From Planctomycetota bacterium (GTDB lineage Bacteria; Planctomycetota; UBA11346), in contig JANQLF010000044.1 of the NCBI GenBank assembly GCA_028280785.1, positions 1 through 64,000 on the forward strand: DNA of 64,000 nucleotides, read 5' to 3'. The number at the start of each line of letters is the position of its first letter. The first letter of the stretch is position 1. Positions 1-8,025 of this stretch are shown here, piece after piece. The translations under genes were made by a program, and so were the position numbers. Under the pieces are notes generated by a model, which saw only the letters and a program-made list of their open reading frames with translations, did not search any database and had not been told where the DNA came from.

Positions 1-89
1 TTGATTTATTACAGGAATCTGGAAGGCATTAACCCATTAGCATAGGCATACTAAAAATACCACATATTAATGTATATATTATTGACAAG

Positions 90-107
90 TGTGACAAAAT
101 TGTCACA
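90..107. repeat. Perfect 8-bp inverted repeat with 2-bp spacer
   Basis: TGTGACAA and TTGTCACA are separated by AA, just beyond the stop codon of the last gene of the DprA operon. It could be a hairpin at the operon's 3' end or an operator for a gene left of the window. There is no clear T-tract, so I do not call it a terminator. Confidence 0.45.
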
Positions 108-118
108 GAACCAATTCA

Positions 119-730
119 TCACAAATTAATAGGTCGTAATTCTATCCCTGGCACTTGATCTTCGCCAATCTCTATAAACGCCTCTTCAATGGTGATGCTT
201 CTTCCTTCACAAACAGCGCGCAATACTGATTTATGAGTATTCGAGGCATATTCTCCAACAATTAACTTAGATATACCCACAGGGCAATCATAATAAGTAT
301 GGTTTTGAATTATCCGGTATTCTTTTTCATAAGACCATATTGCTAACTTTTTCTGCAATACTTCATCGGGTAAATTACCCCTAGATATATTATCTGGCGG
401 AGATTCAACATATTCCACATCCTTAAAATCTCCGCAACATGAAGCAACATCTATAACTATGCATACTCCAGTCATACCATATGAATAATGTGCCCACATT
501 GTTGAATCCATGCCGGCAGCAGAAAAGGAACATACTCGCAATTCTTGCTTGGCACTTGTAAAGTCCGTAACCTCGCGGTCACTACTAAAACCTGGAATGT
601 CGTAGTAATAAAAAACACCTTCCATGGGATCATTTAGTTCATTAATGGCAGCACAATAAAAACGCCTCTCGCAAATCATCTCCAAAACATAATCAATATT
701 ATTAAGGGGTTTAAACTTGAATAATTTCAA
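119..730 (-). CDS. DUF2971 family protein
   Basis: A 203-residue protein with the family hallmarks: an N-terminal KLFKFKPLN segment, 'ELNDPMEG' near residue 32, 'MWAHYSYGMTGVCIVID' near residue 78 and a late 'WSYEKEYRII'. The molecular function of DUF2971 proteins is not established; they are often found in defence and other accessory loci. The start is a TTG, supported by AAGGAG six bases upstream. It is the last gene of a six-gene minus-strand operon, 34 bases after the preceding gene. No signal peptide or membrane segment is visible. Family membership is by motif recognition; the role in the operon is inferred from position only. Confidence 0.75.
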   Translation of the reverse strand: MKLFKFKPLNNIDYVLEMICERRFYCAAINELNDPMEGVFYYYDIPGFSSDREVTDFTSAKQELRVCSFSAAGMDSTMWAHYSYGMTGVCIVIDVASCCGDFKDVEYVESPPDNISRGNLPDEVLQKKLAIWSYEKEYRIIQNHTYYDCPVGISKLIVGEYASNTHKSVLRAVCEGRSITIEEAFIEIGEDQVPGIELRPINL

Positions 731-764
731 AATTTTCTCCTTGTCATCTTAGCAGCCTCATCAT

Positions 765-1493
765 TCAGCTTTGCATTTTTGGTTTAAAGCCACATTTCAA
801 TTCATGAACTTGCCTTAACCCCAAGTCAAGAAAGAATATACGATCTGCCGAACTCACGTATCTTTCACTCAGTGAATCTTCATCTGGATGCATAAAATTA
901 TGTGGTCCATGACCTGCACAGAGTAGCAAGTTAATGATTTCACACCGTTCCCTATAATTGACTATCTTATTCTGTTTCTTATCAATGGCACGTTGAATAT
1001 ATTGTGTCACGTCTTTTACTACCCAACCTGCTCCATCCCAGTTCCAATGGCAATATCCCCAATCAGGATACTTTGCTACATAAAGTGCGTTAATCCAATA
1101 AGGCATTGAATCCACATCAATTCGATGAGATTTCATATCATTTGGAACCGATGCAATAAGACGCTCAATAATATCGCACAAATCAGAAACCACTTTCTTA
1201 TGCGGTATTTTATTGTGGAAATTATTGAAATTCAAATGAGCACGCACATCCACAGGGCATCGAGAAACTTCTTTAATTTTAGCAAAACACCTTCTACAAA
1301 TACCATTAAGGACACCAGTTTTCTCAATTTCAACGGATTCATTATCAGTTCGAACCACCGTGGTGTGTTCAAATCCTATTATCTTACCATCTTTTTGAAC
1401 CAGAAAGTCTGGACTTTCAGATTTTTCAAAACCATAGGGCCCGAATTCAGCAGATAATTCCATAAATATATTGAAGTCGAATAATTCAGACAT
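765..1493 (-). CDS. Hypothetical protein with PD-(D/E)xK nuclease-like motif
   Basis: I do not recognise the family. Near the N-terminus (P28, D29, then E42-H43-T44) it has the spacing 'SPDFLV...GKIIGFEHT', which resembles the PD-(D/E)xK core of restriction-endonuclease-fold proteins, with the usual Lys replaced by His. The middle carries many Trp/Tyr/Cys residues ('YCHWNWDGAGWVV'), and a later segment 'LLLCAGHGPH' may be a buried strand and turn. I chose the ATG at 1493 because AGGTGG lies four bases upstream; an in-frame TTG at 1508 is less likely. The gene sits 33 bases after the HAD-PRTase gene and is co-transcribed with it. A nuclease role would suit a defence operon, but this rests on a short motif. 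Confidence 0.6.
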   Translation of the reverse strand: MSELFDFNIFMELSAEFGPYGFEKSESPDFLVQKDGKIIGFEHTTVVRTDNESVEIEKTGVLNGICRRCFAKIKEVSRCPVDVRAHLNFNNFHNKIPHKKVVSDLCDIIERLIASVPNDMKSHRIDVDSMPYWINALYVAKYPDWGYCHWNWDGAGWVVKDVTQYIQRAIDKKQNKIVNYRERCEIINLLLCAGHGPHNFMHPDEDSLSERYVSSADRIFFLDLGLRQVHELKCGFKPKMQS

Positions 1494-1526
1494 AATCCAC
1501 CTACACAAATAATTCGATAAAATCGG

Positions 1527-2771
1527 TTAAATTTTCCAATCCTTATATTTTTGAAATAAATTCGCTAACTCTTGATCACAATCAGCGTCAACATCATCAA
1601 ATCCACGATTCACTACAGTAAACTCATAATCACTTGTATTGTTCTTCGTAAATGGATCTAATTCTGGTCCCTCAGTTGCTACAGAATACGGACCATTGAA
1701 TTTAAGCCAAGAGACCATAATTGGCTTGAACCCAGCCTGATTAAGTAAGTAACGCGCAGAATCTAAGCTATGTCCGCGAGTGCAAAAATCATCTACAACA
1801 AACATTTCGTCACCAGGGTTAATCGGCAAGTCCTTAAACCTCTTATCCCTTGCGCGTGAATTACCAAGAGGATTTGCATTAAGCATCATACTATTTAAAT
1901 GCCACGCATGATTTGCACTACCTTTATTATTTCTAGACTTACCAACTGTAGTATGTCTCACCAATAAATCCCTACTAAATAATGCTTTGGTTGCTTTTTG
2001 AAACATTTCAAGCTGATCAGAAATCGTATCAGACCATTGCCCAGCAGTGCTCGAGGGAAATGGACACATTAATTTACCGCGACCGTGTAGACCACTAAAA
2101 TATAAAGTACTCGCTAGCATTTGACCCCAAAAGTCAGGGTCACCAATACCATCTTTTGCAGTCGAAATCGCATTTTTTGAGAAAGCCTTGCGTAGACCAC
2201 TATAAGTAGAGCACTGAGCCATTGTATAATAACTCCAATTTTCTTCTTCTATTATTTTACCCCAAAAATGTTCTCTGCGACAAAAAACATGAATAAACCG
2301 ATCAAATTCTGCGGGACTATTCATTTCCCAACCATATGGACCGCGGGCACGACCGCCCTTTTCCCAATCACCGTTAAACCACGCTCCGCGAATAAAAGGG
2401 ATATTGCTATTCCAGGCAGCCAGACAATCATCCATAGAATTTGCCAAATACAAAGTTTCGCCTGGTTCAAAACCATGTTTAACTAGAATGTCAGCAACCA
2501 CACCTTTTTTTTGTTTTGCAGAATTCTTCCCACTAAGCCCAGAATACCAGGGAATATTACCCCAAATCTTTGACAACGCTTCTTGTGCTGGTTTCCCATC
2601 AATTGTCCAAGATGAATTACTAACAACAATAGGTGTAATGCCAATTTCGATCAGTCGCTTAACAACTTCAAAGAAATCAGGCGTATACCGTTCATGATAA
2701 ATACCCTTTCGACCCTCAAGTTGATAAGCAATGTTACTCAGACCAAAAACAATCGCTTTTAATTGAGCCAT
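1527..2771 (-). CDS. Degenerate HAD domain fused to a phosphoribosyltransferase domain
   Basis: A 414-residue two-domain protein. Residues about 5-150 follow the HAD layout: strand 1 'AIVFGLSNIAY', motif II-like 'PIVVSNSS' and motif IV-like 'LYLANSMDDCLAAW'. The motif I aspartates (normally DxD) are G and S, so phosphatase chemistry looks lost. The C-terminal half ends in a type I PRTase fold whose PRPP loop reads 'FVVDDFCTRGHS' (D327, D328). The acidic pair is kept but the usual TTG is TRG. The middle segment (residues 180-300) has no motif I know. It starts only four bases after the protease gene. HAD and PRTase genes recur in predicted nucleotide-based conflict systems; the substrate is unknown. 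The fold calls are good, the activity is inferred. Confidence 0.7.
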   Translation of the reverse strand: MAQLKAIVFGLSNIAYQLEGRKGIYHERYTPDFFEVVKRLIEIGITPIVVSNSSWTIDGKPAQEALSKIWGNIPWYSGLSGKNSAKQKKGVVADILVKHGFEPGETLYLANSMDDCLAAWNSNIPFIRGAWFNGDWEKGGRARGPYGWEMNSPAEFDRFIHVFCRREHFWGKIIEEENWSYYTMAQCSTYSGLRKAFSKNAISTAKDGIGDPDFWGQMLASTLYFSGLHGRGKLMCPFPSSTAGQWSDTISDQLEMFQKATKALFSRDLLVRHTTVGKSRNNKGSANHAWHLNSMMLNANPLGNSRARDKRFKDLPINPGDEMFVVDDFCTRGHSLDSARYLLNQAGFKPIMVSWLKFNGPYSVATEGPELDPFTKNNTSDYEFTVVNRGFDDVDADCDQELANLFQKYKDWKI

Positions 2772-2775
2772 ACAA

Positions 2776-3492
2776 CTAATTATCCTCTAATGTTTCTAAC
2801 AATCCTTGTCCACCGTTTTCAAGCAGGTCATATGCAAACTCAAAGTTAGCCCCACATTTTATTTTATTATCAACAATTAATTCGAGAAGTGGCTCAATTG
2901 ATACAGAAGCAAAATATCCCAGCTCATTGGGTTGGCCATATTCAAGTAATGATTCAGTCATTGTGCCAAGCAAAAACCCATATTCAGATATCAATGGCCC
3001 ACCACTAAATCCCCCTCGCGGCAACGCAGAGCAAATAAAATGCAATGGATAGCCCATGTATTTATCAACAATAGCAATAATACGCACTTCATCAGATACT
3101 AAAACAGAATCTCTTGACATTGGTATTGGAGGAAAGCCTAAAACAATACCTTTGGTCATTTGCAACTCGTCTCCAACCCAATCATCAAGGTGGCCACCTA
3201 TTTGAATCACCTCGTTACTGATTATGTCAACTTTAAATATTGCTAGATCGACACTATCCTCAGATTCAATAATATCATCAATTGGTATCGGGGCACTATA
3301 TCCTTTATATAAATTAAAACTACATTTCGAATTTTTTAACACATGTTTCGCAGTTACGTAAAACCCTTCCCCGATATGAAATGCAGTCCCCGAAAACTCA
3401 CGACCTTGCTTCTCAATAATTACGTGACCAACAGCTCTTTTGTACTTATCAAACATCTCCTTAGTCACGTCGTTCATAGTGAGTTTTCCCAA
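2776..3492 (-). CDS. Trypsin-like serine protease
   Basis: A 238-residue S1/trypsin-like peptidase with the full triad: H50 in 'YVTAKHVL', D82 in 'DSVDLAIFKV' and S163 in 'RGGFSGGPL'. There is no signal peptide or membrane segment, so it should act in the cytoplasm, unlike housekeeping DegP/HtrA proteases, and no PDZ domain follows the catalytic core. It lies six bases after the PRTase gene and four before the HAD-PRTase gene. Cytoplasmic trypsin-like domains in defence operons are thought to cleave or activate a partner; that role is inferred here. A candidate target is one of the neighbouring operon products. Confidence 0.85.
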   Translation of the reverse strand: MGKLTMNDVTKEMFDKYKRAVGHVIIEKQGREFSGTAFHIGEGFYVTAKHVLKNSKCSFNLYKGYSAPIPIDDIIESEDSVDLAIFKVDIISNEVIQIGGHLDDWVGDELQMTKGIVLGFPPIPMSRDSVLVSDEVRIIAIVDKYMGYPLHFICSALPRGGFSGGPLISEYGFLLGTMTESLLEYGQPNELGYFASVSIEPLLELIVDNKIKCGANFEFAYDLLENGGQGLLETLEDN

Positions 3493-3498
3493 TGATCC

Positions 3499-4116
3499 CT
3501 ACTTCCAGACACACCTTGCCCAAAATAGCCCCCACACATTTACCCCTGATGCATATTTTCGAATCATTTTTTGACAAGCTTTATAAGTTGCACCTGTAGT
3601 TAATACATCGTCAATAAAATATAGTTCGTTGTTTGGCAATTGAGATGAAAAACCATTCCATTGAAAGCTGTTAAAATGGCGATCAATACTTCTAACTCCC
3701 TGGTGATGAGACTTCTGAATCGTGACATTACGAGAGATTGGATCGAAAATTTGTATCGCTGGATTTATTTTATTAGCCTCAATTAATACCTGTTCGATTC
3801 TATTATCATAATTGGGATCGGCCGGACATTCAGACGGTGGAATTGCCGCAAACGCCACTGGAGTTTGAAACGCTGCTGCCAGCTGCTCAGCGAATAGTTT
3901 AACCGCCTGGTCCTTGTAATACTTTCTACCAGAGCTTTTTTTAATATCATTTTTAGTGATTTTTATATTTTTTATTACTTGATTCGCATAAGACTCATCA
4001 TAGCTGCCATGCGATGTGTATTCCATCATAAACCAACAGCTATCACTTGAATCCAAATACCTAGGAGGATTATCAAGAACTCTTAAATCAACCTTACTCC
4101 AATACCCTGTGGACAT
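3499..4116 (-). CDS. ComF-like phosphoribosyltransferase
   Basis: A 205-residue type I PRTase. The PRPP-binding loop is canonical: 'YFIDDVLTTGATYKAC' with D169-D170 and T173-T174-G175. 'AAIPPSECPADPNYDNRIEQVL' near residue 91 matches the ComF-type 'P...R..NQ...L' region, but the N-terminal Cys-rich zinc ribbon of competence ComF is missing. It is encoded two bases after the DprA gene. DprA and ComF both act in natural transformation, but in a stand-alone operon with a protease and a HAD-PRTase they more likely belong to a dedicated conflict module. The substrate cannot be read from sequence. Confidence 0.8.
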   Translation of the reverse strand: MSTGYWSKVDLRVLDNPPRYLDSSDSCWFMMEYTSHGSYDESYANQVIKNIKITKNDIKKSSGRKYYKDQAVKLFAEQLAAAFQTPVAFAAIPPSECPADPNYDNRIEQVLIEANKINPAIQIFDPISRNVTIQKSHHQGVRSIDRHFNSFQWNGFSSQLPNNELYFIDDVLTTGATYKACQKMIRKYASGVNVWGLFWARCVWK

Positions 4117-4118
4117 TT

Positions 4119-5030
4119 TTACTCACAGCTTGCTGCGCTATTAACCGAAGGCAAATGCATCAATATATCATCAATTCCCTGGCCAGTAACTTTAATCGCG
4201 CCACGTTTTTCATATGTAGATGGCCATTGAATTTTATCATTTTCAAAACATGAATTCAATATAAATAGTTTACGTCCCTGCTGCATGCAAGCACGTGCCT
4301 GCGTCAATGATCCACTCTTATCTGAAGCCTCTACTATTACTGTTCCAAGTGAGAGAGCTGCCATAGTCGCGTTACGTTGAGGAAAATAACGACTACGGTA
4401 CTTAAATGGCTCTGTACGATATCGGTAAAAAGGTACTTGACTAATTAGCAAATGATTCTTGGCTACCTTATCTTGCAGCTCTTTATTTTCTTTAGGATAA
4501 TACTCTGTTATTGGGGTACCAATAACACCAATCACACGCCCATCACATTCGATAGCCTCTTCCATAGCCTCTGTATCAATTCCTTTGGCCAAGCCAGAGA
4601 CAATAGTATAGCCTTGTTCTACTAACATTCGTGCTAAACGCCGTGCGCGCCTTTTGCCCTTCTCTGAACAATCACGTGCACCAACAATACTCACACATGG
4701 CGACTCTGTTAAACCAATATCACCTTGATAATAAAATAGTTCTATCGGATATTTCGCATCTTGTAGCGAATTAGGATATTGGGCCATACCATGTACACAG
4801 ATCGAAAATCCGCTTAGATCAGATAATTCATGTGTAACTTTTTCAAGTAATTCATTTGACTGACCAAATAGATTTGGCTCATGAGTGAAATTCCAAACCT
4901 GTGAAGGTAGTGAAGCGTTATGCCGCTTAAATAACCCAGATAATTTTTTTAAACTCTGATTTCTCATCCCCCAGAGGGACTCATAAAAAATCATCTCATC
5001 ATAAGGACCAATAGCATTAGATAATTTCAC
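4119..5030 (-). CDS. DprA/Smf family DNA-processing-like protein
   Basis: A 303-residue protein with the complete DprA Rossmann-like core: 'SIVGARDCSEKGKRRAR', 'GYTIVSGLAKGIDTEAM', 'VIGVIGTPITEYYP', 'YFPQRNATMAALSLGTVIVEA' split over residues about 220-245, and 'SGSLTQARACMQQGR'. In the family this core binds single-stranded DNA and, in competence, loads RecA. The N-terminal ~100 residues are divergent and the C-terminal winged-helix domain of many housekeeping DprA proteins is absent. The start is GTG, with GGGTGA a few bases upstream. It is the first gene of the six-gene operon, directly behind a strong promoter, so it may supply the sensor part. Family certain; sensing role inferred. Confidence 0.88.
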   Translation of the reverse strand: MKLSNAIGPYDEMIFYESLWGMRNQSLKKLSGLFKRHNASLPSQVWNFTHEPNLFGQSNELLEKVTHELSDLSGFSICVHGMAQYPNSLQDAKYPIELFYYQGDIGLTESPCVSIVGARDCSEKGKRRARRLARMLVEQGYTIVSGLAKGIDTEAMEEAIECDGRVIGVIGTPITEYYPKENKELQDKVAKNHLLISQVPFYRYRTEPFKYRSRYFPQRNATMAALSLGTVIVEASDKSGSLTQARACMQQGRKLFILNSCFENDKIQWPSTYEKRGAIKVTGQGIDDILMHLPSVNSAASCE

Positions 5031-5054
5031 GTGTTCACCCGTTTAGTTATCGGT

Positions 5055-5083
5055 GTTATAGCACTAAATTAGCCATAGGTCAA
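5055..5083 (-). promoter_or_regulatory. Sigma70-type promoter of the DprA operon
   Basis: Read on the minus strand, TTGACC (5083-5078) and TATAAC (5060-5055) are separated by exactly 17 bases. Transcription would start near 5048, giving a leader of about 18 bases before the GTG of the DprA gene. I see no other promoter inside the operon, whose genes are spaced by 2-34 bases. Confidence 0.75.
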
Positions 5084-5197
5084 TAAAAACCCATTAATTA
5101 GCCGACTGTGTTACTACGATCATTTGGTGGATTCTGCCCTCGTAGCATCAGGCACAAGTTCAATGTAAAACATTTTAGTGTGATAAGACTACCTTAG

Positions 5198-5578
5198 TTA
5201 TTTATTGACTACATTCAAATAAACTCTTGTTGTATCAATATTTACATGACTAAATACTTCTTGAATATACCCAAAATCGGCATCCTGTTGTAATATATGT
5301 ACGGCCAGTGAATGGCGAAAGAGATGAGGATGCAAGTACTTGGCATCAGCCCCACGCCTTCTATTCAACCGCTTAAGGTAGCCATATATCGATGGCTTCC
5401 TGATTCGGCTCCCACCATCAGCCAAAGACACAGCACCATGTAACCGAGATCGCCTTACAGCAAAATTGTCTTTCAATGCTGTCGCCACTGATCCCATCAA
5501 TGGCACCACTATTACATGGGTCATTAGAGAAAATATGAAATAAATACAAACGGCAGGAGTCCACATAGTGGACGGCAT
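5198..5578 (-). pseudogene. Tyrosine recombinase (integrase) C-terminal remnant
   Basis: The last ~80 residues match the catalytic end of phage-type integrases: 'LHPHLFRHSLAVHIL' carries the HxxR box, 'GYIQEVFSHVNIDTTRVYL' the second His and the Tyr nucleophile. The first catalytic Arg domain and the arm-binding/core-binding domains are missing. Residues before about 45 look unrelated (hydrophobic 'VCIYFIFSLMTHVIVV'). Usual length is 300-400 residues, so this is a broken copy. It lies next to the defence operon and is a trace of past site-specific integration. Confidence 0.75.
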
Positions 5579-5793
5579 ACATGGACAATCATGTGGTCTG
5601 CCAATGGCATGGATGCATTTATAATAAAATCTCTCGCAGGGCTCTCATTCATTAAAACAACTTTAGAATAATGCAGAAGCACAGATTAATATGAAGGTAT
5701 GAAGGGTAGCCTGAAATTCCAAACAATTTCAGACATTTACAATCATATGCGGTTTGAGCTTGTGTATAATTATCGATTAATATCATATGTGAC

Positions 5794-6528
5794 ATGGCCA
5801 CTTTATCAAAAATTGAATGGACAGAAGCTACCTGGAATCCAGTGACTGGCTGTTCGAAAATTAGCGCGGGTTGCAAAAACTGCTATGCAGAGCGTATGGC
5901 CAAGAGGCTTAAATCGATGGGAGTAGAGGCTTACAAGAACGGCTTTGAGGTTAGTCTTCAAGAACATGCACTTACAACCCCACTAAAATGGAAGAAACCT
6001 AAAATAATTTTTGTAAATAGCATGAGCGACCTCTTCCACAAGGATGTACCTAGCTCTTTCATTTACAAAGTCTTCGAAGTAATGAATAAGTGTCCCCAAC
6101 ATACCTTTCAAGTACTAACAAAACGCCCTTCACGGCTGTCTAAATTACACTCGAAATTGAACTGGACATCGAATATATGGATGGGAGTCAGTGTAGAGAC
6201 ACCAAAGTTCTATTCGCGGATTGAAAAATTGTCTAGATGTGGTGCCGCCATTAAATTTTTATCTTGCGAGCCTCTTCTCTCCTCTCTTCCAGATATTCCG
6301 CTAGCCAATATAGATTGGGTAATTGCCGGCGGGGAGTCTGGGCCCAATTCTAGAGAAATGAAACCGGAATGGGTTCGGGAAATCAGGGACCAATGCGACG
6401 AAGAAGGCATATCCTTTTTCTTTAAACAATGGGGCGGCAAGAATAAAAAAGCAGCAGGCAGGACTCTAGATGGCGTCACACATGACTCGATGCCCAGCTT
6501 ACAAGACAAAAATGACAACGCTGCTTAA
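5794..6528 (+). CDS. Gp37/Gp68-like (DUF5131) three-Cys-motif protein
   Basis: A 244-residue member of the phage Gp37/Gp68 family (DUF5131). It has the entry motif 'IEWTEATWNPVTGCSKIS', with C20, C27 and C30 in C-x6-C-x2-C followed by YAE. Further family motifs are 'NSMSDLFH', 'VLTKRP', 'WMGVSVE', 'LSCEPLL', 'WVIAGGESGP' and 'FFFKQWGG'. The spaced cysteines suggest a metal or Fe-S site. Its 3' end overlaps the TcmP gene on the opposite strand by four bases, the standard pairing for this family. Family assignment is secure; biochemical role is unknown. Such pairs are common in mobile and phage-related DNA. Confidence 0.88.
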   Translation: MATLSKIEWTEATWNPVTGCSKISAGCKNCYAERMAKRLKSMGVEAYKNGFEVSLQEHALTTPLKWKKPKIIFVNSMSDLFHKDVPSSFIYKVFEVMNKCPQHTFQVLTKRPSRLSKLHSKLNWTSNIWMGVSVETPKFYSRIEKLSRCGAAIKFLSCEPLLSSLPDIPLANIDWVIAGGESGPNSREMKPEWVREIRDQCDEEGISFFFKQWGGKNKKAAGRTLDGVTHDSMPSLQDKNDNAA

Positions 6529-7634
6529 TTTTTTACCGCTTTAAATGTTACTATTTTATCGCTTTTATAAATGGTGTCATATGACATTCCAAAATTACCT
6601 GGGCCGTCAATCTTACCTTCCCGCTTAAGCTCTTTAATCACTTCTCTGCAAAATGAAGGGTCCATGCCGCGTCTTAAACTAAGCAAATAGGCCTCCTTAT
6701 TTGAAAGACTTCCATTATTATTGATGACAGACTCAACTTCCAAACTAAATTCTTGTTTCTTGCTCATCCTTTGAACTTCAAACATATTCTGTTGAATCCC
6801 ATCTATATCATCGTTTATGTCGTAATTTGCCTCACCATTGTTTCCATCCTGCTTCCATGCAGCTTTTAAGAACTTTTCAGCACCCAGTGGATGCTTTGTA
6901 CAAAAAATAAGTCCGTAAACATTACCGTCTTTTTTTATAGAAAATGAAAAAACAAAAGTAGATTTATTCGATTCAGGTATTAACGACTGATAATACTCGC
7001 ATACTATCTTGTGAGTATGCTCATTTTTACACTCTTTGATTTTGTCCCTGGGGAAATCTGGGTGATATTTAATGACGTTTTCTATTTCACAAAATCTTTT
7101 TAGGGTCGATGAACTGATGAAAAACATAAAATCTGATTTATCCAGAGAGCACAAGGACTCAAACACCTCTTTGGTTATATGTTTAATGCCAAACTGGTCT
7201 AGAAACATAAAGCTTGGCATGGGGTTATTAGTCAGCTCAACGTATTCAGATTTCCAAATATTATCGAAGTCACTTGCAGTTATTTCCGTATTTACCAAAC
7301 CCCCTAACCCTTGGCTGCTTATATAATTCTGTGTATTTTCACGTAACTTAGACACTGTCTTCTTCACTTTTTCATTCAGTCTATGATGTATAAAAACATT
7401 CTTCTCGGTTAATTTATCTCGAAATTTATTGATTATTTGTAATGTAACTATTGGACTTCCGGGTTTGCCCCTATCATCACAGCCTGGACCCGCAAAGTAG
7501 TCACAAATTCTAATTTCTTTATGTCCGGTCATCACAAAGACGGGTAACCAAGCTGTCAAATATTGCCTAAGCACTTCCAGCTTTTCTTCTGTACCCTCAT
7601 CATAATCTATATGAAAGTCACTATTAGATGCCAT
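6525..7634 (-). CDS. tcmP: Three-Cys-motif partner protein TcmP
   Basis: A 369-residue protein with the TcmP signature: 'EVLRQYLTAWLPVF' then 'IRICDYFAGPGCDDRGKPGSP' (split over residues 41-61), 'VFIHHRLNEKVK' and 'FMFLDQFGI' near residue 143. The 'DYFAGPG' glycine loop looks like an S-adenosylmethionine or nucleotide loop, but no enzyme activity is established. It is convergent with, and overlaps by four bases, the Gp37/Gp68-like gene, exactly the partner it is named for. A C-terminal ~70 residues ('NNNGSLSNKEAYLLSLRRG') looks like a winged helix. No strong ribosome binding site precedes the ATG. Confidence 0.82.
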   Translation of the reverse strand: MASNSDFHIDYDEGTEEKLEVLRQYLTAWLPVFVMTGHKEIRICDYFAGPGCDDRGKPGSPIVTLQIINKFRDKLTEKNVFIHHRLNEKVKKTVSKLRENTQNYISSQGLGGLVNTEITASDFDNIWKSEYVELTNNPMPSFMFLDQFGIKHITKEVFESLCSLDKSDFMFFISSSTLKRFCEIENVIKYHPDFPRDKIKECKNEHTHKIVCEYYQSLIPESNKSTFVFSFSIKKDGNVYGLIFCTKHPLGAEKFLKAAWKQDGNNGEANYDINDDIDGIQQNMFEVQRMSKKQEFSLEVESVINNNGSLSNKEAYLLSLRRGMDPSFCREVIKELKREGKIDGPGNFGMSYDTIYKSDKIVTFKAVKN

Positions 7635-7657
7635 TTAGCAGCCATGCCCCTACACTA

Positions 7658-7670
7658 GTGAAGTAATTCA
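7658..7670. repeat. Solo 13-bp copy of an IS terminal repeat
   Basis: GTGAAGTAATTCA here is identical to 13 bases of the inverted repeat that bounds the rve-type IS at 45657-46826. No transposase or second end is nearby. It could be the scar of an earlier insertion or a chance match. Confidence 0.35.
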
Positions 7671-8025
7671 ATCATAGATCTAATGCTTGATTAGCAGAGA
7701 GTCTAACACGACATTAATAATCGCAAATACTGTTTCTATAGGTATTCGTGATGATTCAAAAATCAATCATAAGCTCCTATTAACACCGAAGTTAACATCA
7801 AATTGAATATCGAGAGCAAACCCCCGATCATTACCCGGGGATTCCGTGCAATCCAGAAAGTCTTTCGCAAGATGTACATGCTCCACTAGATATCACCTGA
7901 CTGGAAGGTGAGTTTGTACTATTTGAATTATGTCCGATAACCAGGGTACCCTATAATTCGCACGCAACATCGGAAGGAATCAAATTGGCAGTTCACTAAA
8001 CACAGAACTTGAACAGGATATAAAT

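Noticed and set aside
90..107. Rho-independent terminator of the DprA operon
   Set aside because: The inverted repeat is perfect but lacks a following T-tract and is AT-rich; kept only as an inverted repeat.
2268..2697. Plus-strand frames opposite the HAD-PRTase gene
   Set aside because: Overlap a gene with clear domain motifs; no motif of their own.
5178..5201. dif-like site right of the DprA operon
   Set aside because: GTGTGATAA matches the left arm loosely, but the right arm agrees at only about half the positions.
5771..5792. dif-like site just before the Gp37-like gene
   Set aside because: CGATTAA and ATATGTGA resemble the weak 9117 site, but the spacer is only four bases and it overlaps the translation start region.
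5652..5876. 74-codon minus-strand frame overlapping the Gp37-like gene start
   Set aside because: Overlaps the conserved N-terminus of a well-recognised gene and has no protein-like motif.
7932..7955. Further full dif-like site at GTCCGATAA
   Set aside because: The left arm is perfect, but the bases at the right-arm position (CCTATAAT region) do not match; only a half-site.
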